64,000 nt of DNA, taken from Nitrosomonas sp. Lineage in GTDB: Bacteria > Pseudomonadota > Gammaproteobacteria > Burkholderiales > Nitrosomonadaceae. Both the position numbers and the translations under genes were made by a program. The stretch spans positions 9,028-73,027 of the forward strand of contig JADKHF010000003.1 of NCBI GenBank assembly GCA_016721865.1. Direction: 5' to 3'. The notes below the pieces were generated by a model. The model saw only the letters and a list, made by a program, of their open reading frames with translations, was not told the DNA's origin and did no database searches. Below are positions 50,091 through 59,639 of the stretch, piece by piece (the stretch's first letter is position 1; each line of letters opens with the position of its first letter).

Positions 50091-51330
50091 ATGAATTTAT
50101 ATAACTTATTATATAGTCGAGAAATAATATTCTTGCGAATAAAAATTTTTCTTGTTCTGATCATATTAAGCCAACTCTCAGCCTGTACTCTGATCCCAGG
50201 GCAACATATGAGGGCTTTTTCCACCCAATCCAGTGTGGAAATGCCGACCACGGAAGATAATGAAGCAATCTTAAAAAAACTTAACATTCAAAAAATTAAT
50301 GCCCAATTAATTATTGATATGGAAAAGGATATCAATAATTTTAGCTTGGGCCCTGACAATGTTGCTAATCATTATTTTGATTATCGCATTGGTTCAAACA
50401 CGATAAAAGGCACGCCTGATAAGGAAACCTACGATCAATATCGTGTGGGTCCCAGAGATATTCTTAATATAACTGTCTGGGGACATCCGGAATTGACTAT
50501 TCCTGCAGGTGAATTTCGTAGTGCGGAAGCGGCAGGCAATGTTGTTGGAGAAGACGGCACATTTTTCTATCCTTTCGCCGGAGTAATTCGAGCGGCTGGA
50601 AGAACGGTAGAGGAAATCCGCGAAGAATTAACCCAGAAACTCTCCAAGTATATTGAAAAAGTTCAGCTCGACGTGCGCGTGGCTGGATATCGTAGTCAAC
50701 GGGTTTATGTCGGTGAAGTTGAACAACCGGGAATTCATCTGGTTAAAGACATCCCTTTAACCGTACTGGAAGCGATAAATAGTGCAGGGGGGGTAAAACC
50801 TGGAGCGGATTTACGCAATATCACTTTAACCAGGGACGACAAAACCTACAGCATTAACCTGCTAAGCCTTTACGAAGGAGGGGATATAAAGCAGAACGTG
50901 CTGCTTAAACAGGGCGATGTTCTGAACGTGCCGGATAATCAATTCAATAAGGTTTTTGTAATAGGAGAAACCATGACAGGTCGCGGTTTTGGTGTCAGAC
51001 CACGAAGTATCATGATGAATAAAGCGCGCATGACATTGATCAGCGCTGGCTGAGGGCGCAGGATTTGATCAGGAGACGGCGGACGCAGCCAGAGTTTTTG
51101 TTTTTAGAAGCGCCCTGGGGAAATCGGCCATATATCATCTGGATGCTAAATCCCCCGATGCGCTTATCCTGGCGGAGCGATTCCCTTTGCAGCCACGCGA
51201 TGTGGTATTTGTGGATCGGGCTGAAGGTATTCGCTGGAACCAGATCATTGCACAAATTGCACCGACCGTTCAATTGTTGAATTTGTTTGATGGATCAGTA
51301 AACGTTCAACCGATGAGATCGCTACCCTAA
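50091..51330 (+). CDS. wza: Polysaccharide export outer-membrane lipoprotein Wza (frameshifted)
   Basis: This is the translocon for capsule or exopolysaccharide. A signal peptide ends in the lipobox LSACT. The Poly_export domain starts RVGPRDILNITVWGHPELT, and SLBB-type segments follow (RVYVGEVEQPGIHLVKDIPL; KVFVIGETM). The frame shifts near 51035. The corrected C-terminus continues ALAEGAGFDQETADAARVFV and ends at 51328-51330. The start MNLYNLLYS (50091) is preferred to 50067 because of its signal peptide. Confidence 0.9.
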
Positions 51331-51354
51331 TCTCTAATATTCCAATTCCCACAC

Positions 51355-53623
51355 ATGATCAATTCACCTACTGATAATTTAAAAGAACCGATTCATACCA
51401 TAACGAACCAGGAAGACGATTCTATCGATCTGGGCGAATTGTTGGGCCTATTGATGGATGGCAAATGGCTTGTCATTCTGGTTACATTCACTGTCTTTGC
51501 TATGGGGATAGCCAAAGCTTTTCTGGATACACCGGTTTACAAAGTCGATGTCATGTTGCAAATCCAAGAAAAGTCAAGACCCATGGCAGGACTGGAGCCA
51601 TTAACCGATATTCTGGGAAGTAAAATTCCGGTAATGGCTGAAGTTGAGCTTATTCAGTCCAGGTTCGTGCTTGGAAAAACCATTAAAAATCTGGATCTGG
51701 ATATCATCGCTAGACCGAATTATTTCCCGCTCGTTGGCGAGACTATCGCCAGAAGATTCCAACACCGTAATCAAGATAATGCAGTTTCCAGCCCGCTATT
51801 TTGGCAAGACAAATATGCCTGGGGCGGCGAAGCTATTCATGTCAGCACATTAACGGTGCCTGATGATTTGAAAGATAAGGAATTCATACTGCTGGCCGGT
51901 CACGGCGGCCAATTTCAGATCATCTTGGATGATGAACTCATCCTGGAAGGTGAAGTAGGCAAGCTGGTCAGCAAACAAATTGATAACTTTCAACAGCCCA
52001 TCAGCATTTTTGTGTCGCAATTAAAAGCGCGTCCCGGTACCCAGTTTGTCCTCGTTCGACAATCTATAAATAGTGCAATCAGTCAATTACTGGAGAATTT
52101 AACTGTATCAGAAAAGGCAAAACCACAGGGATACTGCAACTGACGTTGGAATCAAACAGCCCTGATTATGCTGTGCGCGTGTTAAATGAAATAGCTAACA
52201 TTTATGTACAGCAGAATGTTGAATATAAATCTGCTGAATCGCAAAAGACCCTGGAATTTCTGGAGAAACAGCTTCCCGTCCTTAAAGAACAGATGGAATC
52301 TGCTACGAATACTCTGAATGAATATCGAAATAAAAAAGGTTCTGTTGACCTGGATATTGAAACACAGAATATTTTACATGGGATGGTGGAAGTAAAAACT
52401 CAAATTACGTTATTGCAACAAAAGCGGGATGAATTGAGACAGAAATATACCGAATCACACCCGAACGTTATCGCTATTGATAAACAGATTGCGCGACTGC
52501 AAGACCAGATGCGTTCGCATGACAAAATGGTCAAATCGCTGCCAGAAACACAGCAAGTTATTGTGGGATTATCCGGGGACGTAAAGTGAGCGCAACGCTC
52601 TATACCACTTTGCTTAATAATGCACAGACATTGCGTGTGGCCAAAGCAGGTACCGTGGGAGACGTAAGGGTGATCGATTATGCGATATTACCTGATAAGC
52701 CGGTCAAGCCAAAAAACTTCTAATTATTAGCGTGGCATTTATTTTGGGTTTATTTCTGGGTGTTGTTGCGGTATTTGTTCGCAGAGCATTGCATCGTGGC
52801 ATAGACGATCCGGATCTGGTCGAAAAACAATTGCATGTTCCTGTTTATGCCACCATTTTACACAGCAAGGAACAGGAATTACTCAATAAGGAATTGAACA
52901 AACCTTCCAAGTCTGTCAGGAGGAATAGACCAGTCATTTTAGCGCTTAGAAACAAGGAAGATGTTGCAATAGAAAGTCTGCGTAGTTTGCGCACCACCAT
53001 ACATTTTCTTTATTGGAAGCGCAAAATAATATCATCGCAATCAGCGGGCCAAGCCCTGGAATTGGAAAATCATTTGTTGCCGCTAATCTTGCTGCAGTAA
53101 TGGCTGATTCCGATAAGAAAATATTACTGATCGATGGTGATATGCGTAAGGGTGCACTTAATAAAATGTTTGGAGTAAAAGAGAGAGGGGGTTATCGGAA
53201 ATAATTTTAAATACCCTATCCGTGCAGGATGCTACGCGCAAAATACCGCTGGTCAATATCGACTTCATTTCTACCGGAACAATACCACCCAATCCATCCG
53301 AATTATTGCTGCATGAACGTTTTGGTCAACTCCTTGAAGGATTCACCCAACAATACGATTTGATCATTATCGACTCGCCGCCAATCCTGGCGGTTACAGA
53401 TGCCGCTATTATTGCCCGGATGGCAGGTGCGACATTCATGGTTATAAAAGCTGGTTTGCATACCAAACGGGAATTGGAACAGAGCATCAGAAAATTCTCC
53501 CAGTCGGGCGTTACCATAAAGGGCATCGTATTTAATGATATGCCGCAATCATCGTCGCGTTATGGCTATGGTTATCATTATGGCAGGTATGTTTATCAAT
53601 ACAGCTACCAGAAAACAAAATAA
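51355..53623 (+). CDS. wzc: Wzc-type chain-length determinant and BY-tyrosine kinase (multiple frameshifts)
   Basis: This inner-membrane co-polymerase and autokinase controls polymer length. The N-terminal Wzz domain has TM1 (WLVILVTFTVFAMGIAKAFL) and a GNVR-like coiled coil (QKTLEFLEKQLPVLKEQMES). TM2 is AFILGLFLGVVAVFVRRAL. The kinase motifs are Walker A SGPSPGIGKSFVAANLA, A' ILLIDGDMRKG and Walker B DLIIIDSPPIL. The tail is Tyr-rich (RYGYGYHYGRYVYQYSYQK), the usual autophosphorylation cluster. The frame breaks at about 52130, 52588, 52725, 53015 and 53200. All motifs are present in order. Confidence 0.9.
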
Positions 53624-53625
53624 AA

Positions 53626-55109
53626 ATGATGGAAATTTTTATCATTCCCGTATTTTTGATTAGCATTCTTTTTTCAATATTGGCTATTCGGTCTACTGTT
53701 TCAATCATGCATACCCTTAATATTACCGACAAGCCTGATGATGAACATAAGCTGCATGATATCAATACTCCTTTTGTTGGTGGGGTAGGGATGCTGGTGG
53801 TTTTATGTTTTGCAATCATTCTATTGATCAACCTTCATCCCGAGCATTTCCAGAAATATATTGCCCTGCTTATGTGTTCTATCATTATCTGGAGTACTGG
53901 TTTCGTGGACGATATGATTAAGCTCGGATATAAACTACGGCTTGCAATACAAGCTTTGGTTGCGCTCATTATGATTCTGGTTGGTGGGGTGGTGGTGAAT
54001 GAACTAGGCGGATTGTTTTTTGGATTCCCGCTGCAACTCGGAACGATGGGCATTATTTTCACACTTATTGCCACTATTGGTGGAATCAATGCGCTTAACA
54101 TGATGGATGGTGTTGATGGGCTTTTAGGGTCAATTGCGCTGGTGAGTCTATTGTTAATTGGTATCGCAATTTATATAGGACAAGATCAGCCCAATCTGAT
54201 ATTGATTTGTGTGCTTGCCGGTGGTGTGGTAGGTTTTTTGAATTTTAACCTGCGCCATCTCTATCAACGCCATGCACGAGTTTTTCTCGGTGACAATGGC
54301 AGTATGCTGCTCGGCGTAATGTTTGCCTGGATACTAGTGGATATTGCGCAAGATCCCAATCCGTCCATAACACCGGTAACAGCGATCTGGTTGCTTTCCG
54401 TTCCGCTCCTGGATATGTTCAGTGTCATGATGCGCAGGATGTGTGCGGGGCGCTCACCTTTTACTCCGGATCGGAAACATTTACATCACTTGTTGATGAG
54501 ATCCGGGTTCCGGGTCTCGGAAATTGTTTTTACCATAACGTTATTACATGGTTTGTTAGGAATGATAGGGCTTGCTGGTTTGTATTCAGGCGTATCTGAA
54601 TTTGCGATGCTGCTTGGTTTCCTTCTGATTCTGGCCGGGTACTTCTACTTGACTTACCGGCCTTTACTTTTTATAGCGAAGCTTCGAAACCTGGATACAC
54701 TGCTTAATACCCGATTAGGTTTTGCACCTGTTTCAAATAGCAAAATCCTAATTGGTAACTACTCTGCTAAAGCGGAGGCGCTTGTTAGGCAATCAGTGAT
54801 GAATTGGGATCTGAGATGGATTTCTGGATAAGGATCTTCAGGAATCATTCAGGAAATGGTTATGCGATTACATTTAATATCTGGGTTGATAAGAAGAATA
54901 GTATCTCGAAAGAAACCGTGAGGAAGTATATAGCGGCGCTACAATGGCGGTTAATAGAACAACGAGGCATTCATCTACACCGGTTTTTCAGTCGCGACAC
55001 GGATTCTTATCCGGAAATTCATAGTGAAGGGAACGCCTTCGGTGAGTCTAAAGTCACGAGCCGACGCAAGCTGGGACCACAAGCGCTGTCATTTGAAGTG
55101 TTACGTTGA
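53626..55109 (+). CDS. wecA: WecA-like undecaprenyl-phosphate GlcNAc-1-phosphate transferase (frameshifted)
   Basis: This polytopic PNPT-family enzyme starts glycan synthesis on undecaprenyl phosphate. The motifs are STGFVDDMIKLG, NALNMMDGVDGLLG, RVFLGDNGSMLLG and the His-rich RKHLHHLLMRSGF. About eleven hydrophobic segments are visible. A shift near 54795 opens a soluble C-terminal extension (SDELGSEMDFWIRIFRNHSG) that runs to 55109. It begins 3 bp after wzc. The sugar specificity is inferred from the family. Confidence 0.9.
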
Positions 55110-55216
55110 AGATAAAATGACCTTTGTCATTCCGAACGCAGTGAGGAATCTTTGTTAATTAACAGTATTGATTTCTCGCTGTGCTCGAAATGACAGTTGT
55201 TCAGAGTTTCGTTAAA
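55110..55216. repeat. Dispersed element E
   Basis: The interior TCATTCCGAACGCAGTGAGG pairs with ATTTCTCGCTGTGCTCGAAA. The right end, inverted, is CGAAACTCTGAACAACTG. The left terminal repeat is blurred at the 3' end of wecA. It separates wecA from tviB. Confidence 0.7.
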
Positions 55217-55255
55217 TAACTACCAAGTTTATATATTTTATAGAGGTGTTTTTTT

Positions 55256-56536
55256 ATGAAAATCGCAGTTGTTGGTCTGGGTTATGTTGGACTGCCACTG
55301 GCAGTCGAGTTCGGCAAGAAATATCCCACGGCCGGGATCGATCTTTCGGCAGATAAAATTGCAGCCTATTGCAATTTCGTTGATCCGGCCGGTGAAGTCT
55401 CATCGGAGAATTTGCGTGCCGCAACCATGCTGAGCTATCACACCGATCCACAGGGATTAAGCGACGCTGATTTTATTGTTGTGGCCGTTCCAACGCCCGT
55501 GGATAAAGCAAACCAGCCCGATTTCACAGCGCTCATCAAAAGCTCCGAGGCTGTTGGAAAACACATCAAGCGCGGTGCGATCGTGGTGTATGAATCCACC
55601 GTCTATCCTGGTGCGACCGAAGAGGTGTGTATTCCACTGATTGAAAAACATTCCGGATTGAAATGGAAAAAAGACTTTTTTGTTGGTTACAGTCCGGAGC
55701 GTATCAATCCGGGTGATAAAGAACGGACTGTTACAAAAATCGTTAAAGTCGTTTCCGGCGACACGCCGGAAACGTTGAAAACTGTCACCGAAATCTATGG
55801 TTCAATTATCACCGCAGGCGTTTATCCAGCTAGCAGCATCAAGGTGGCGGAAGCCGCCAAGGTCATTGAAAATACCCAGCGCGATTTGAATATCGCTCTG
55901 ATGAACGAATTGGCTATTATTTTTGATAAACTCGGCATCGATACGCTGGAAGTATTGAAAGTGGCGGGTACCAAGTGGAACTTCCTGCCATTTCGCCCCG
56001 GTCTGGTTGGCGGACATTGCATTGGTGTTGATCCGTATTACCTGACCCATAAAGCGGATATGGTTGGGTACCACCCACAGGTTATTCTGGCAGGGCGTCG
56101 CATCAATGACGGTATGACAGCCTACGTGGCGCAGCAAACTGTGAAGCAAATCATCCAGGCGGGTGGAGCAGTCAAAGGGTCAAAGATCATCGTTCTGGGA
56201 CTTACCTTCAAAGAAAATTGCGCAGACTTGCGCAACAGTAAGGTTGCTGATTTGGTGACAGAGTTGCAGGAATATGGGTGTGAAGTCAGCGTTCATGATC
56301 CGCTTGCGGACTTCAAAGAAGCGATCCACGAATACGGCATCGCCCTTACCGAGTGGGATGCGCTGCCAAATCAGGTTGATGCCATAGTGGCGGCGGTTTC
56401 GCACACCGAATACACCAGCAAGCCCTTTATACAATTACTGGCGAAATTGAAACCGCGCGGCGTGTTCATCGACATCAAATCTTCTTACCCTCAAGAAGCA
56501 ATCGAAGCGGCTGGATACAAGTTGTGGCGGCTATAA
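55256..56536 (+). CDS. tviB: UDP-N-acetylglucosamine 6-dehydrogenase (TviB/WbpA family)
   Basis: This enzyme oxidises UDP-GlcNAc to UDP-GlcNAcA with NAD. The Rossmann loop is VVGLGYVGLPLAVEFGKK, the substrate region STVYPGATEE, and the catalytic Cys lies in GGHCIGVDPYYL. At 426 residues it is full length and intact. It would supply the uronic acid for both the WbpP epimerase and the WbpB/E/D pathway downstream. Confidence 0.95.
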   Translation: MKIAVVGLGYVGLPLAVEFGKKYPTAGIDLSADKIAAYCNFVDPAGEVSSENLRAATMLSYHTDPQGLSDADFIVVAVPTPVDKANQPDFTALIKSSEAVGKHIKRGAIVVYESTVYPGATEEVCIPLIEKHSGLKWKKDFFVGYSPERINPGDKERTVTKIVKVVSGDTPETLKTVTEIYGSIITAGVYPASSIKVAEAAKVIENTQRDLNIALMNELAIIFDKLGIDTLEVLKVAGTKWNFLPFRPGLVGGHCIGVDPYYLTHKADMVGYHPQVILAGRRINDGMTAYVAQQTVKQIIQAGGAVKGSKIIVLGLTFKENCADLRNSKVADLVTELQEYGCEVSVHDPLADFKEAIHEYGIALTEWDALPNQVDAIVAAVSHTEYTSKPFIQLLAKLKPRGVFIDIKSSYPQEAIEAAGYKLWRL

Positions 56537-56693
56537 TTCGCATTTAATATGGCCTGAACAAAATGATGACTAATACTAAACTAATTGTCCAAAACACCAT
56601 TGTCTCTATCACGCGAATAGAGCAGACGGACTTCATATCGCTGACTGGCATCGCCAAGGTCAAGAATCCTAATGAACCGAAAGATGTAGTTAA

Positions 56694-56803
56694 GGAAGCC
56701 CTGATTAAGTTGATTACATTCATGGTTCGACAAGCTCACCACGAATGTAATCAATATGTTACCGTTCGTCATGAGCCTGTCGAAGGACTTAATCAGAACT
56801 TTC
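56694..56803. mobile_element. Element F1 (110 bp) in the KilA-N gene, TTAA on both sides
   Basis: Its ends are GGAAGCCCTGATTAAGT and, inverted, GAAAGTTCTGATTAAGT. The interior is an inverted pair TTCGACAAGCTCACCACGAA / TTCGTCATGAGCCTGTCGAA. That differs from the core of the other family members, although the termini are alike. TTAA is at 56690-56693 and 56804-56807. Confidence 0.85.
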
Positions 56804-56807
56804 TTAA

Positions 56808-56917
56808 GGAAACTCTGAATAACTCATCTTTGTCATTCCGAACGCAGTGAGGAATCTTTGCGAATCAACAGTATAGATTTCTCGCTATGCTCGAAATGAC
56901 AATTATTCAGGGGCTCG
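56808..56917. mobile_element. Element F2 (110 bp) directly after F1, TTAA on both sides
   Basis: Its ends are GGAAACTCTGAATAACT and, inverted, CGAGCCCCTGAATAATT. The interior palindrome TCATTCCGAACGCAGTGAGG pairs with ATTTCTCGCTATGCTCGAAA. TTAA is at 56804-56807 and 56918-56921. It is the best-preserved copy of the dispersed family. Confidence 0.88.
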
Positions 56918-57186
56918 TTAAGAACGGGTTAAGAACACCCACGACTATTGAGTTTCTTGGCCTCTGGGAAAAAATCAACAACCCGAATTTTAAAAGGATC
57001 GAATTCGACTCCTTTAAAGGCGAGGCCGGTACGAATAGCTTTACCTTGTCACCCCTCTCTGGAGAGCATCAATGCAGAACTTATCCGGCAAGGCGTTGCG
57101 CAAACCGATCGGATCACTGCTTTGAACCAACTTGCCATTCATCAAATGCGCTCCTTATTGGGTGCACCAGAAATCAAAAAACTCAA

Positions 57187-58260
57187 ATGATCCAACCCTC
57201 ATATTACGACCAACTCAAAACCCGCCTGGCTACCGAGCCACACACATGGCTCATCACCGGCGTAGCGGGGTTCATCGGCAGCAACCTGCTTGAAACCCTG
57301 CTCAAGCTCAACCAGCGCGTGGTCGGGCTGGATAACTTCGCCACCGGTTACCAGCGCAATCTGGACGAGGTCGAATCATTGGTATCCGCCGAGCAGTGGA
57401 CGAACTTCAACTTTATTCCAGGGGATATCCGCAATCTCGATGATTGCCGCTGTGCCATGGCTTTCCGTCATTCCCGCGAAGGCGGGAATCCAGATTGTCA
57501 AGAAAGTGCTCCTGTCGAATACGTCCTGCACCAGGCCGCTTTGGGTTCTGTTCCGCGCTCTATCGAAAATCCCATCGCAACCAACGAAACCAATATCAGC
57601 GGCTTTCTCAATATGCTGGTTGCTGCACGCGATGCCAAAATCAAGCGTTTCGTCTATGCCGCGAGCAGCTCCACCTATGGCGACCATCCTGGCCTACCCA
57701 AGGTGGAAGACAAGATCGGCAAGCCGCTATCGCCCTACGCCGTCACCAAATACGTCAATGAACTCTATGCCGATGTTTTTGCACGCACCTATGGTTTTAA
57801 TACCATTGGCTTGCGCTACTTCAACGTCTTCGGGCCGCGCCAGGATCCTAATGGGGCTTATGCGGCTGTCATTCCAAAATGGATTGCCAGCATGATCAAA
57901 GGCGAGCCGGTATTTATCAATGGCGATGGCGAATCCAGCCGTGATTTCTGCTTCATTGATAACACCGTGCAAGTCAACCTGCTCGCTGCCATTACGGAAA
58001 ATCCAGAAGCCACTAACCAAGTCTATAACGTCGCCGTGGGCGACCGCACCACGCTCAACCAGCTCTATGAGCAGCTTTGTCTCAACTTGCTGCCCAGCTA
58101 TTCGCACCTGAAAGGTGCAAAACCCGTGTACCGCGATTTCCGTGCGGGTGACGTGCGCCACTCGCTGGCGGACATTAGCAAAGCAGTTACTTTATTAGGA
58201 TATCAGCCGACGCATCGCATTGCAGAAGGGCTAAAAGTAGCGAAGGAATGGTATGTTTGA
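57187..58260 (+). CDS. wbpP: UDP-N-acetylglucosamine/glucuronate C4-epimerase (WbpP/TviC family)
   Basis: This extended short-chain dehydrogenase interconverts UDP-GlcNAc(A) and UDP-GalNAc(A). The NAD loop is ITGVAGFIGSNLLE, the catalytic Tyr-Lys lies in SPYAVTKYVNELYADV, and RYFNVFGPRQDPNGAYAAVI is strongly conserved. It is full length. It contains an in-frame peptide of about 16 residues (FRHSREGGNPDCQESA) between DDCRCAM and VEYVLHQAALGS, encoded by a dispersed DNA repeat and absent from typical WbpP. Its ATG overlaps the KilA-N stop. A second, partial copy lies at 59640. Confidence 0.92.
   Translation: MIQPSYYDQLKTRLATEPHTWLITGVAGFIGSNLLETLLKLNQRVVGLDNFATGYQRNLDEVESLVSAEQWTNFNFIPGDIRNLDDCRCAMAFRHSREGGNPDCQESAPVEYVLHQAALGSVPRSIENPIATNETNISGFLNMLVAARDAKIKRFVYAASSSTYGDHPGLPKVEDKIGKPLSPYAVTKYVNELYADVFARTYGFNTIGLRYFNVFGPRQDPNGAYAAVIPKWIASMIKGEPVFINGDGESSRDFCFIDNTVQVNLLAAITENPEATNQVYNVAVGDRTTLNQLYEQLCLNLLPSYSHLKGAKPVYRDFRAGDVRHSLADISKAVTLLGYQPTHRIAEGLKVAKEWYV
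57466..57493 (+). repeat. dRS3-like palindrome inside wbpP (in frame)
   Basis: The sequence CGTCATTCCCGCGAAGGCGG continues GAATCCAG. It contains ATTCCC-N8-GGGAAT, the pattern of the Neisseria dRS3 element. It keeps the wbpP frame open. Confidence 0.85.
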
Positions 58261-58438
58261 CATATTGCGCAACAACAAACAATCCGTAGTTGCCATGCTT
58301 ATGAAAACTGTCATGGTGAGGCGCAATGCGCCGTGGCAACCAGCCGTGCTGGCCATAATATTCTCTTCTCAACAAGACAGAACAATGATTTCCACCTTCA
58401 TCACTTACGAACTTAAATGACAAGGAATCACACTCACT

Positions 58439-58768
58439 ATGCGTTTGACTAAACAACAAGCCCAGGCCAATCAATTAGCGGCAAACCACGCCCGTGTATG
58501 GCTTTCCGGCTCCGGGCTGGATGATGAAGCACTTGGAGGAGACTGTGACCTGACTCGAATGACCGAACCAGTGGAAAACCCCGCGCTGTTGGCCGCCACG
58601 CTTTCCACCAAAGCGAGCCGCCTGATACATGACCGGAAAGTAGATGTGTTATTCTCGGCACCCAATCTGCAGCATTTGCCTATCCATGACATCGCTTTTA
58701 AGGAGGAGAAAATTGCTTTGTCTTCCGATAAAAAAATTCAGTCACGCCTGCAATTAGATAACATATGA
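58439..58768 (+). CDS. MNT-family nucleotidyltransferase-like protein
   Basis: This small protein of 109 residues has a weakened minimal-nucleotidyltransferase core. It reads VWLSGSGLDDEALGGDCDLT, where relatives have WLFGSR...GGDIDL, followed by EPVENPALLAATLSTKASR and KVDVLFSAPNLQHLPIHDIA. The spacing between GS and DxD is one residue short of the usual ten. Its stop overlaps the mntA start by 4 bp (ATGA), suggesting one transcript with the MntA-HepT pair. Activity is doubtful. Confidence 0.65.
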   Translation: MRLTKQQAQANQLAANHARVWLSGSGLDDEALGGDCDLTRMTEPVENPALLAATLSTKASRLIHDRKVDVLFSAPNLQHLPIHDIAFKEEKIALSSDKKIQSRLQLDNI

Positions 58769-59178
58769 AAGAACACGCTCCGGATACTCCAGAACTCAAC
58801 CGAATTAAAAAGGTATTGAGCAAATACTCCACCACTATCCAGCTTGCGATCGTGTTTGGCTCCGTGGCCACAGGCAAAGCTGACTTTGACAGTGATCTCG
58901 ATCTGGCCGTTGATTTTGGTCGCCCGATGGAACAACACGAAAAAATTCAATTGATATCTGAACTTGCCGAGGTATTGGGCCGTCCAGTCGATCTGATCGA
59001 TCTTCGCACGGCAGGCATTCCCTTACTGAAGCAGATACTCACCAAAGGAAAAGAATTCTGGGAAATAACGCGGGCTATGCGTTGACACTCTACAAGTACC
59101 TGATCGATCAAGCAGATTTCATGCCTTATCGGAACAGGATATTGCGGGAAAGAAGGGAAAAATGGCTTGGGATGTGAT
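58765..59178 (+). CDS. mntA: MntA-type nucleotidyltransferase antitoxin (frameshifted)
   Basis: The motif GSVATGKADFDSDLDLAVDF is the GS-x10-DxD signature of MntA antitoxins, which AMPylate and silence HepT. A shift near 59070 (ggaaataacgcg) exchanges the early stop for the usual helical tail, YKYLIDQADFMPYRNRILRE, with TGA at 59176-59178. Corrected, it overlaps hepT by 17 bp, as expected of an antitoxin-toxin pair. Confidence 0.82.
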
Positions 59179-59605
59179 CGAACAAAAACTGGAATCATTG
59201 CGCCGGGCATTGAGAAGGGTGGAAGAAAAATGCCCGGAAGATGCAATCGCATTGGCAAAGAATATCGATGCGCAAGATATTCTTACCCTCAATCTGACTC
59301 GCGCCATTCAACTCTGCGTAGATATTGGTGCGCATCTTATTTCCCAGACAGAGCTTCCGTCTCCCGAAACGATGGGCGAAACCTTCGATACGTTAAGTCA
59401 GTTGGGCGTTATCAATACTGAATTAGCCATGCGGCTGAAACGGGCAGTCGGCTTCCGTAACATTGCAGTGCATAACTATGAAGCAATCAACTGGAATATC
59501 GTCTATTCGATTGCGCACCTTAATTTACCGGATTTTGAGAAATTTGCCAGAGCGGTTGTCGGGTGGAGCGACAATAAAAATGAAGAATCAAAGGTAGAGC
59601 TGTGA
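59162..59605 (+). CDS. hepT: HepT-type HEPN toxin
   Basis: This 147-residue DUF86/HEPN RNase carries the R-x4-H-x-Y motif in GFRNIAVHNYEAINW. Family helices include LNLTRAIQLCVDIGAHLIS. It is intact. The pair mntA-hepT sits between two copies of the epimerase gene, within sugar genes unrelated to it in function. Shortly after the stop, ACAAATTT/AAATTTGT forms a small hairpin. Confidence 0.87.
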   Translation: MAWDVIEQKLESLRRALRRVEEKCPEDAIALAKNIDAQDILTLNLTRAIQLCVDIGAHLISQTELPSPETMGETFDTLSQLGVINTELAMRLKRAVGFRNIAVHNYEAINWNIVYSIAHLNLPDFEKFARAVVGWSDNKNEESKVEL

Positions 59606-59639
59606 CAAATTTCCAGAAAATTTGTACCCGGCTATTCAG

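Larger units (their letters stand above)
56563..57190 (+). pseudogene. KilA-N domain gene broken by two tandem elements and an internal deletion
   Basis: The N-terminal KilA-N sequence reads VSITRIEQTDFISLTGIAK and KNPNEPKDVVK. Two 110-bp elements then intervene, and the domain resumes NGLRTPTTIEFLGLWEKINN. After NSFTLSP the frame jumps to a C-terminal piece, LESINAELIRQGVAQTDRI and LNQLAIHQMRSLLG, as at the end of full-length KilA-N proteins. About 130 residues are missing between the parts. The stop overlaps the wbpP start (ATGA). KilA-N proteins are common phage or mobile-island cargo. Confidence 0.82.
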
